From Gemmataceae bacterium (GTDB taxonomy: Bacteria > Planctomycetota > Planctomycetia > Gemmatales > Gemmataceae): a stretch of DNA of 11,735 bases. Position numbers and translations under genes: made by a program. Positions 1 to 3,960 of the stretch are shown piece by piece. The stretch spans positions 1 through 11,735 of the forward strand of contig JADLBT010000274.1 of NCBI GenBank assembly GCA_020847555.1, given 5' to 3'. Every line of letters starts with the position of its first letter. The first letter of the stretch is position 1. The notes beneath the pieces were generated by a model that did no database searches, had not been told where the DNA came from, and saw nothing but the letters and a program-made list of their open reading frames with translations.

Positions 1-119
1 ACGAGGCGGACGTCGAGGTGATCGACGAGGCGGACGTCGAGGTGATCGACGAGGCGGACGTCGAGGTGATCGACGAGGCGGACGTCGAGGTGATCGACGA
101 GGCGGACGTCGAGGTGATC
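1..119 (+). repeat. 24-bp in-frame tandem repeat, five copies
   Basis: The unit gacgaggcggacgtcgaggt + gatc (24 bp) occurs as five consecutive identical copies, the first lacking its first base because of the window edge. Each unit encodes the eight residues DEADVEVI, so copy-number changes keep the reading frame. The absence of any mismatch between copies suggests recent expansion or homogenisation. The array is immediately followed by a perfect 14-bp palindrome, GGTGATCGATCACC (113-126), made by the last repeat joining the unique sequence. More copies may lie to the left of the window. Confidence 0.95.
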
Positions 120-218
120 GATCACCCCGACGACGACCTGCCGGCGTCCTACCTGGACGCCCGCCGGACCGCTCTGATGGCGTCGCTCGGCCTGACCGAC
201 GGGGAGGATCGCCCGTGA
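3..218 (+). CDS. Partial acidic repeat protein, C-terminal end
   Basis: The frame is open at the left edge, so the N-terminus is missing. A GTG at 18 lies inside the repeat and is unlikely to be the true start. The visible part is five DEADVEVI units, very acidic with alternating charged and hydrophobic residues. A unique tail follows, with an acidic DHPDDDLP linker and a short probable helix (ASYLDARRTALMASLGL). The regular octads could form an extended or beta-type acidic surface, but I recognise no family. The stop codon overlaps the next start as GTGA (215-218), indicating translational coupling. The function is unknown. As the frame matches the 24-bp repeat exactly and the tail has strong GC3 bias, coding is likely. 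Confidence 0.7.
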   Translation, partial: EADVEVIDEADVEVIDEADVEVIDEADVEVIDEADVEVIDHPDDDLPASYLDARRTALMASLGLTDGEDRP

Positions 219-502
219 CCAGGCCGCTGCCCGCGCCCGAGTCCGTCCACCTCCACCTGCTGCCCTGCGGCAGGACCCTGGTGGAGGACACCCGCGCCCC
301 GTCCGCTCAGCGGTGGCGGGTGCTGCGCCCCGGGTGGCAGGATGCCATCGAGCCCTGGCGCGAGGACCTGGCGATCATGCCGGTCTTTTCGGGGGCGTAC
401 TACCTGCACTGGTGGTGCGCCCTGGCGGTCGGGCGATGCTCGGCCGAGGTGTCCCGCGAGGAGATGGCCAGGTTGATCGGCCTGGCGAACCGAGGAGGCT
501 GA
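215..502 (+). CDS. Hypothetical protein, 95 aa
   Basis: This gene starts at the GTG that overlaps the upstream stop (GTGA) and ends four bases before the next gene's ATG. The protein has a strand-rich N-terminal part (SVHLHLLPCGRTLV), a Trp-rich middle (WRVLRPGWQDAIEPW), the segment YYLHWWCALAVG, and a C-terminal helix (SREEMARLIGLANRGG). There is no signal peptide and no clear membrane segment, although the YYLHWW segment is hydrophobic. I do not recognise a family. It sits in a run of tightly packed small genes, which is the usual setting of poorly conserved accessory genes in phages and plasmids. Coding is supported by its fit between neighbours and the coupled start; the function is unknown. 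Confidence 0.65.
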   Translation: MTRPLPAPESVHLHLLPCGRTLVEDTRAPSAQRWRVLRPGWQDAIEPWREDLAIMPVFSGAYYLHWWCALAVGRCSAEVSREEMARLIGLANRGG

Positions 503-506
503 CCCC

Positions 507-980
507 ATGCGACCGTACCGCACTCAGCGCCGTCTCGCGACTGTCGAGGCCCGCGTCAGCGACGCCGTCTGCGTCGTGCTGGGCGACGTCCTCGACCGCG
601 TCGCTGACGGCATCTGCTCCGCTGCGCTGCTGCTCTGTGTCGTCGGCTCGGTCGCGGCCGGCCTGGTCCGGGAGGCCGGCATCGAGGCGTGGGAGTACGC
701 CCACCCGGCCGACCGCCGCGCCCTGGCCGACGGCGTCCGACGCGGCCTCGTCCTGCTGTGGCTGGTCCCCGGCCAGACCGCTGCGGCACTGGTCGCGGCC
801 TGGTGCTGGTGCGACCGCCAGGCCTGCGACCAGGTCCGCCGCTGCCACGACGCGCTCCTGGCCGACCTGCGTCGCGTCCAGCAGCGAGAGGAACGTCACT
901 GGCTGGAGATGCGTCAGCCGTTCCGCCCAGAGACCTGTTCCGGGCGGGGCGTCGGCACCGCAGAGAGGATATCCGCATGA
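507..980 (+). CDS. Two-helix membrane protein, 157 aa
   Basis: The ATG at 507 is preceded by a strong ribosome binding site, GAGGAGG (492-498), eight bases upstream. Two hydrophobic stretches stand out: about residues 33-54 (VADGICSAALLLCVVGSVAAGLV) and 80-101 (GLVLLWLVPGQ followed by TAAALVAAWCWC), each long enough to cross a membrane. The loop between them (EAGIEAWEYAHPADRRALADGVRRG) is charged. The C-terminal part from about 102 is cysteine- and arginine-rich and probably forms a cytoplasmic helix (CHDALLADLRRVQQREERHW). Small two-helix proteins in phages include holins and superinfection factors, but nothing specific points to either here and no lysis genes are nearby. The stop overlaps the next start as ATGA (977-980). 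Confidence 0.65.
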   Translation: MRPYRTQRRLATVEARVSDAVCVVLGDVLDRVADGICSAALLLCVVGSVAAGLVREAGIEAWEYAHPADRRALADGVRRGLVLLWLVPGQTAAALVAAWCWCDRQACDQVRRCHDALLADLRRVQQREERHWLEMRQPFRPETCSGRGVGTAERISA

Positions 981-1243
981 AAGAGCGCATTGCGATCGCG
1001 GTCATGGACCGCGGCCACGTCTGGGTCGGTCGGGTCAGCCTGGACCCAGACCTAGCGTTCCACTGGCGGATGCGCGGCAGGTGCATTCGCCAGTGGGGGA
1101 CGTCCCGAGGCTTGGCCCAACTTCGCTATGGGCCGACGTCCTCGACCGTGCTGGACGACCTGGCCGACATCGTCGTGCCGTTCCGCGCCTTGCTTTTTTT
1201 TGTCGAGGTGGAGGAGGCGGCATGGTCGAGCGCGCTTTCGTAG
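977..1243 (+). CDS. Small phage-type protein, DUF6948-like, 88 aa
   Basis: The ATG at 977 overlaps the previous stop (ATGA). The protein fits a small phage family that I associate with DUF6948. Its features are a beta-rich N-terminus with a 'hVhVGRV' strand (HVWVGRVSL, residues 14-22), a central IRQWGTSRGLAQL (38-50), GPTSST (52-57), and a final strand and helix (ALLFFVEVEEAAW, 71-83) ending soon after a Trp. Members occur in tailed-phage and prophage gene clusters and have no known function. Leu73-Phe74-Phe75 is encoded by a run of eight T at 1194-1201, a possible -1 frameshift site into the next gene. The last 22 bases overlap the downstream gene. The family assignment is from memory of its motif pattern and is moderately sure; coding is likely. 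Confidence 0.65.
   Translation: MKERIAIAVMDRGHVWVGRVSLDPDLAFHWRMRGRCIRQWGTSRGLAQLRYGPTSSTVLDDLADIVVPFRALLFFVEVEEAAWSSALS
1195..1201 (+). other. Candidate -1 ribosomal frameshift heptamer (T TTT TTT)
   Basis: In the frame of the 977-1243 gene the codons are CTT TTT TTT GTC, which places a perfect X XXY YYZ heptamer (T TTT TTT) at 1195-1201. A one-base slip backwards enters the frame of the 1222-1530 gene. That frame has no stop before the ATG at 1222, and the junction reads CRGGGGGM. The product would be 75 + 7 + 102 = 184 residues joined by a glycine linker. The same G-rich bases also act as the ribosome binding site (GGAGGAGG, 1210-1217) of the downstream gene. I see no obvious stimulatory pseudoknot. 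This is a possibility, not a demonstrated event. Confidence 0.35.
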
Positions 1244-1530
1244 CCGCTGTCGCTGCCGATCCGGCGGCGGTGCTGATGTACGCCGACTGGCTCGAGGAGC
1301 AGGGTCGTCGCGGCGAGTCCGCGGCCCTGCTCGCGGAGTGGGCGGACGCATCCGGCTACGGCGACGGCAACAGCTACGGCGACGGCTACGGCGACGGCTA
1401 CGGCTACGGCGACGGCTACGGCGACGGCTACGGCAACGGCAACGGCGGCTACGGCTACGGCGGCTACGGCTACGGCTACGGCGACGGCAACGGCAACGGC
1501 GGCTACGGCTACGGCGACGGCAACCGATGA
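1222..1530 (+). CDS. TIGR02996-type planctomycete domain with Gly/Tyr-rich tail
   Basis: The ATG at 1222 follows GGAGGAGG by a few bases and overlaps the end of the previous gene by 22 bases. Residues about 4-41 (RAFVAAVAADP, then VLMYADWLEEQGRRGESAAL) match the TIGR02996 'repeat-companion' domain, whose hallmark is AI..DP.D...R.VYADWLEE.GD..E. That domain is largely confined to Gemmata-type planctomycetes and is usually found at the N-terminus of larger repeat proteins. Here it is followed only by about 57 residues made almost entirely of G, Y, D and N (45-101, GYGDG units). The tail should be disordered, and Tyr/Gly repeats of this type are known to favour weak self-association. The function is unknown. 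The stop overlaps the next ATG (ATGA, 1527-1530). Confidence 0.8.
   Translation: MVERAFVAAVAADPAAVLMYADWLEEQGRRGESAALLAEWADASGYGDGNSYGDGYGDGYGYGDGYGDGYGNGNGGYGYGGYGYGYGDGNGNGGYGYGDGNR
1354..1521 (+). repeat. Hexanucleotide-based low-complexity repeat (GGC-TAC / GGC-GAC / GGC-AAC)
   Basis: The stretch is built from 6-bp units GGCTAC, GGCGAC, GGCAAC and occasional GGCGGC, giving GY, GD, GN and GG dipeptides. Nearly every glycine codon is GGC and every tyrosine TAC, so DNA-level slippage or expansion is the likely source. Unit changes keep the frame. The order of units is irregular, unlike the perfect array at 1-119. Confidence 0.9.
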
Positions 1531-1718
1531 TCACCCTCGGCGGCTACCTGCGTCTGCGCGACGCCCTGCTGCGGATCGAGGCGGAGGCCGAGCACGCCCT
1601 GGCCAGTCCGCCGGGGCAGGCAGTGCGGAGCTACGACGACCTGGCAGCGTCTTTGCGGTTGATCCGCAGCCGCTGCCGGGAAGCGCTCGCCATGCCCGAG
1701 ACGAAGACGGACGAGTAA
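1527..1718 (+). CDS. Hypothetical helical protein, 63 aa
   Basis: The ATG at 1527 overlaps the preceding stop (ATGA). The protein looks all-helical. It has a first helix LRLRDALLRIEAEAEHALA (about residues 8-26), a short SPPGQ turn, a second helix YDDLAASLRLIRSRCREALAM (36-56), and an acidic/basic tail ending ETKTDE. The two amphipathic helices could pair as a hairpin or coiled coil. I recognise no family. Its position after the TIGR02996 gene with a coupled start suggests the same transcript. The function is unknown; support for coding comes from the overlap and high GC at third positions. Confidence 0.6.
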   Translation: MITLGGYLRLRDALLRIEAEAEHALASPPGQAVRSYDDLAASLRLIRSRCREALAMPETKTDE

Positions 1719-1748
1719 CGATGGTCCCCGTCCTCGAAAGAGGCGGCA

Positions 1749-1976
1749 ATGGCTCTGGAACCGAACCTCACAATGGCCGAGATCGAAAACATCCTGAAGG
1801 TGTCCGACTCGACCATCGAGCGATGGATCCGGAAAGGCTGGTTCCCGCCCGGGATCCCTGGAGGTCGCAAGCTGACCTGGCTGGCCAAGGACGTCGAGTA
1901 TGTCCAGCACATGATGGGCAGGGGCTGCTGGCCACCCGGACGCGACGAGGAAGACGAAAAACCGGAGAAAAAGTGA
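1749..1976 (+). CDS. Excisionase/AlpA-type HTH DNA-binding protein, 75 aa
   Basis: The ATG at 1749 follows a GAGG site (about 1740-1743). Residues about 8-55 have the winged helix-turn-helix layout of small excisionase/AlpA/MerR-type regulators. Helix 1-turn-helix 2 reads TMAEIENILKVSDSTIERWI, followed by a GWFPPGI wing, the GGRKLTW strand and a last helix WLAKDVEYVQHMM. The tail is charged (RDEEDEKPEKK). Such proteins bind specific sites to direct excision or act as transcription switches in prophages and plasmids. No integrase is in view, so a regulatory role is as likely as excision. The 350-bp non-coding region directly downstream has a 17-bp direct repeat that would be a natural place for it to bind. 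The class is fairly sure; the exact role is not. Confidence 0.8.
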   Translation: MALEPNLTMAEIENILKVSDSTIERWIRKGWFPPGIPGGRKLTWLAKDVEYVQHMMGRGCWPPGRDEEDEKPEKK

Positions 1977-2327
1977 GCAACTTTCTTCCCAGTGTAAGTC
2001 CGTCAGGGTGGGGTCAGGCTACCCCCAGGGTGGGGTCAGGCTCGGTCAGCGGAGGACCCGGTCTCGGATCGACCTTCAACCTAACCCCTTGAACCGCCAG
2101 GACCTGTTTTGGTAGACAGTACCCGTCGGTTGGTTCCGACGCGGAACGAGAAGGCGGACTCTGACACTGTCGCGATCCCTGCCCCGCCTGGGACAGCCTC
2201 GCTGCTCTGCCACCGTCAGCGTAAACCAGAGGCGTCCCAGAGCGGGGCGCTCTATTCCCCCGAGATGACGAGCGCAGAGCCTGTGCCCGCCCCGTGCGGA
2301 CCGTCCGTTCTGCGCGCAGGAGGTCCC
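1977..2327. promoter_or_regulatory. Non-coding intergenic region with repeats and hairpins
   Basis: This 350-bp gap is the largest in the window. One frame stays open through 2109-2327 but lacks a good start signal, and its codon use is unlike its neighbours. It contains a 17-bp direct repeat (2004-2042), the hairpin CGTCGG-ttggtt-CCGACG (2124-2141) and the hairpin AGAGCG-ggg-CGCTCT (2239-2253). A weak promoter-like pair is TTGAAC (2088-2093) with TAGACA 18 bases on. It separates the small accessory genes from the gene run that leads into replication, so a promoter or control region is plausible. No T-tract follows either hairpin, so they do not look like ordinary intrinsic terminators. Confidence 0.45.
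2004..2042 (+). repeat. 17-bp direct repeat, two copies
   Basis: The sequence cagggtggggtcaggct occurs perfectly at 2004-2020 and 2026-2042, a period of 22 bp, or about two helical turns. Between and within the copies ACCCC (2021-2025) can pair with GGGGT (2032-2036). Two perfect copies on the same face of the helix fit an operator pair, possibly for the excisionase-like protein encoded just upstream. A partial echo on the other strand (CTGACCTGACCCCCTGACCC) lies at 10689-10708. Confidence 0.7.
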
Positions 2328-2645
2328 ATGCGACTGGTTAAGCTCGACGATCGCCTGCTGGTGGACGCCCTGACGGGCCCCATGATCACCCGCCGCCGCG
2401 ACGGTGCCTGCCCCCGCGTGTCGTGGTCGGTCCACAGCGGCACGCTCAACGAGGTGACCGGCAACGACGCCCTGGCCGTGATCGACGCACAGGACGAGCT
2501 GCTCCGGCAGCAGGACGAGGAGCTGCTGAGTCAGCGGGTCGGCCAGGCCGACCCGCTGCCGGTCGGATGCCTGGAGGACTCGGAGCGCGGCCATCCGCTG
2601 CCCGGTCGCCAGGTGGTCTCCGCGGGAGCCCGGATCGTCCACTGA
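2328..2645 (+). CDS. Hypothetical protein, 105 aa
   Basis: I chose the ATG at 2328 because AGGAGG stands five to seven bases upstream (about 2319-2324). A longer reading from 2109 has no such site. The N-terminal half looks strand-rich (MRLVKLDDRLLVDALTGPMI, then RVSWSVHSGTLNEVTGNDAL). The middle is an acidic helix (LAVIDAQDELLRQQDEELLSQRV, about residues 49-71) of coiled-coil character, and the C-terminal 35 residues are polar and probably disordered. I recognise no family. It is the first gene after the large intergenic region and lies 19 bases upstream of the methyltransferase-like gene, probably on one transcript. The function is unknown. Confidence 0.6.
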   Translation: MRLVKLDDRLLVDALTGPMITRRRDGACPRVSWSVHSGTLNEVTGNDALAVIDAQDELLRQQDEELLSQRVGQADPLPVGCLEDSERGHPLPGRQVVSAGARIVH

Positions 2646-2664
2646 CCGTGCAAAGGTGATGACG

Positions 2665-3240
2665 ATGCCCTCAACCTATGGCGAGCGGACACGTTGGATG
2701 GGCGATGCCTACCAGCAGCATTACCGACTGGACCCGGACGGGCCGGTCAAGCGGCTGGCCCTGGTGCAAACGCCCGCGTTCGTGGGCGAGTTCCTGCTGG
2801 ATCGCACCCTCGAGCCCGCGCTGTCCGAGTTCGGCCTGGAGGGGTTCCGTCTGATCGATCCGACCTGCGGCACCGGACACCTGCTATGTCAGGCGTTCGA
2901 CCGGCTCTGGGATCGCTGGACCGACCACGCGCCGGACATGAGGCCGCTGGACCGGGCACGGCTGGTGCTGCGGTCGATCTACGGCATCGACCTCGACCCG
3001 CTGTGCGTGGAGATTGCCCGGCTGCGGCTGACCGTGGCAGCTTGCGATGCGGCGGGCGTGCTGCCCTATTGCCCGCACCGCTGGGGGCTAATCCTGCAGG
3101 TCGTCTGGGCGGACGCCCTGCTGCGAGGAGATCACCCGATGCAGCCGTATCTGGCCCCGCACCCGGGACTGACGCCCCGGTACGGACAGTACACGACGCC
3201 GCAGATACTCGCGGCAGGAGGGGCTGGTGTCGCGACGTGA
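2665..3240 (+). CDS. Short N6-adenine methyltransferase-like protein lacking NPPY
   Basis: This is a Rossmann-type SAM-binding domain of the N6-adenine DNA methylase family. Motif I is DPTCGTGHLL, motif II is YGIDLDPLCVEIARLRL, and a motif III-like VVWADALLRGDH follows. In active adenine methylases an FDVIVGNPPY-type motif IV comes directly after this point. Here the protein instead runs into QPYLAPHPGLTPRYG and stops at 191 residues, with no target-recognition domain. Other frames downstream do not restore NPPY. It may bind SAM or another partner, work with a separate subunit, or be a degraded remnant. Starts are possible at GTG 2656, ATG 2659 and ATG 2665; AAAGG at 2652-2656 is best spaced for 2665. 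The end overlaps the next gene by 14 bases. Confidence 0.75.
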   Translation: MPSTYGERTRWMGDAYQQHYRLDPDGPVKRLALVQTPAFVGEFLLDRTLEPALSEFGLEGFRLIDPTCGTGHLLCQAFDRLWDRWTDHAPDMRPLDRARLVLRSIYGIDLDPLCVEIARLRLTVAACDAAGVLPYCPHRWGLILQVVWADALLRGDHPMQPYLAPHPGLTPRYGQYTTPQILAAGGAGVAT

Positions 3241-3373
3241 ACTCCCGCCCGCCTACTGGCAGGGGCTGGACGCCAGATGCGACGGGCTACCGCTGGAGGC
3301 GAACCCCTACGACCGCCAGACCCAGGAGCGGCTGTGGACCTGGTGGCGTCGAGGCTGGTTCGCCTGCTGTTGA
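3227..3373 (+). CDS. RMF/CrpP-family-like small protein, 48 aa
   Basis: This short gene starts at GTG 3227, five bases after a perfect AGGAGG (3216-3221), and overlaps the methyltransferase-like gene by 14 bases. The protein reads VSRRELPPAYWQGLDARCDG then LPLEANPYDRQTQERLWTWW and ends RRGWFACC. The pattern A..QG..A...G.....NPY......LW..W..GW follows ribosome modulation factor (E. coli RMF: GYQAGIAG...CPY......W..GW) and the related small CrpP-type proteins of plasmids and phages. RMF binds the 30S subunit and drives 70S dimerisation in stationary phase; CrpP-like members have uncertain roles. The cysteine pair at the C-terminus is unusual. The family assignment rests on this short motif. The strong ribosome site makes coding likely. 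Confidence 0.65.
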   Translation: MSRRELPPAYWQGLDARCDGLPLEANPYDRQTQERLWTWWRRGWFACC

Positions 3374-3388
3374 GACTTTCCCGCCCTG

Positions 3389-3595
3389 CCGGTGGAGACA
3401 CCGGGGCACCCCGAGTGCCGGGCAGACGGCTGCTGATGCTCCAGCCGGAAGCCGGGGCGGTTGAAACACCCGCAGGGGTCAGTCCTCTCGTTGAGGCTGC
3501 CTGGACCGGCAGGCCCCTGCGGGCCCTTCCACTGCTCGTGGCAGTGGTCTCCGCGAGATCCCCGGGGCGGGGTACTGGTTCTCTCGCCCCGCCCC
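3389..3595 (+). ncRNA. Candidate structured RNA or leader with consecutive hairpins
   Basis: A chain of perfect inverted repeats fills this stretch. They are CCGGTG-gaga-CACCGG (3389-3404); GGCAC/GTGCC (3405-3419); CGGCT/AGCCG (3427-3447); CCCGCAGGGG/CCCCTGCGGG (3469-3478 with 3514-3523); CCACTGC-tcgtg-GCAGTGG (3529-3547); and GGGGCGGGG/CCCCGCCCC (3564-3572 with 3587-3595). The 10-bp outer stem encloses CCTC-tcgtt-GAGG (3484-3496) and CTGCC-tggacc-GGCAG (3497-3512), making a three-way junction. The second inner loop contains GGA, and another GGA sits at the first hairpin loop, the hallmark of CsrA sites; a csrA homologue begins 183 bases downstream. No T-tract follows, so simple termination is unlikely. 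High GC raises the chance background, but the 10-, 9- and 7-bp perfect stems stand out. Confidence 0.45.
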
Positions 3596-3616
3596 TGCTG
3601 GAGACTGGTCGGCTGT

Positions 3617-3730
3617 GTGGCGGTGGCCGCTGCTGCCTGGCTGCTGGCGGCTCAGTGGTGGCCCGTGGAGCAGGCGGACGTGATCGGGTGGAGCGTGCTG
3701 GCGGGACTGGTGATCGTTACGGGGAGGTGA
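3617..3730 (+). CDS. Possible tiny membrane protein, 37 aa
   Basis: The frame encodes two hydrophobic stretches, VAVAAAAWLLAAQWW and VIGWSVLAGLVIVTG, separated by PVEQAD, as expected for a very small two-helix or re-entrant membrane protein. The stop overlaps GTGA at 3727-3730. The start is unclear. GTG 3617 is the first sensible one, but the nearest purine-rich site (GGAG, about 13 bases upstream) is poorly spaced. The frame is open back to a TTG at 3461, which would translate the hairpin region into Pro/Trp/Gly-rich sequence that does not look like a protein. The function is unknown. It may instead be a chance frame in the csrA leader. Confidence 0.35.
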   Translation: MAVAAAAWLLAAQWWPVEQADVIGWSVLAGLVIVTGR

Positions 3731-3777
3731 TCGCCCGGGAGGCACGGATGCAGGCAATGAGTGTGGAGGATGAGCGG

Positions 3778-3960
3778 ATGCTGATTACGAGACGAAGGAT
3801 CGGAGAGAAGATCGTGATCGGGAAGGACATCACGATCACGGTGCTGGACATCAGCAGGGATCAGGTGAAGGTCGGGATCGAGGCCCCGCGTGAGGTGCCG
3901 GTGTACCGACTGGAGTACATGCCCGAGGAAGCTCGCCCCAAGTGTGAGGTGAAGTCGTGA
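3778..3960 (+). CDS. csrA: CsrA/RsmA-family RNA-binding translational regulator, 60 aa
   Basis: The whole protein aligns with CsrA: MLITRRRIGEKIVIGKDITI, TVLDISRDQVKVGIEAPREV, then PVYRLEY and a polar tail. The signature LTRR.GE...IG..I.I.VL....QV..GI.AP..V.V.R.E is intact. The RNA-contact Leu4 region and the conserved Arg (in VYRLE, equivalent to R44) are both present, so it should dimerise and bind GGA motifs in mRNA leaders, repressing or stabilising the targets. I chose ATG 3778 because family members begin M-L-I, with GGAGGA at 3765-3770 seven bases upstream. In-frame ATG 3748 also has GGGAGG upstream and would add ten residues. The two GGA triplets in the ribosome site allow autorepression. 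The stop overlaps the recT start (GTGA). Confidence 0.9.
   Translation: MLITRRRIGEKIVIGKDITITVLDISRDQVKVGIEAPREVPVYRLEYMPEEARPKCEVKS

Noticed and set aside
1..119. Repeat array considered as CRISPR
   Set aside because: The copies are directly joined without spacers and encode a regular octapeptide in frame.
313..1221. Long open frame (+ strand) ending in the TIGR02996 gene
   Set aside because: The part before 1222 overlaps three better-supported genes in other frames, lacks a ribosome site and has Arg/Pro/Ala-rich composition typical of a shadow frame in high-GC DNA. Only the part from 1222 is kept.
2109..2327. N-terminal extension of the 2328-2645 gene
   Set aside because: The far start is a GTA/GTG-type region without a ribosome site, while AGGAGG directly precedes ATG 2328; the codon third positions of the extension are not GC-biased like the gene.
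3469..3523. Cloverleaf-like fold considered as a tRNA
   Set aside because: It is only 55 bases, with two small internal arms and none of the conserved tRNA bases (no TTC-type T loop, no CCA end).
3564..3595. Strong GC hairpin considered as an intrinsic terminator
   Set aside because: No T-tract follows; the next bases are TGCTGGAGA.
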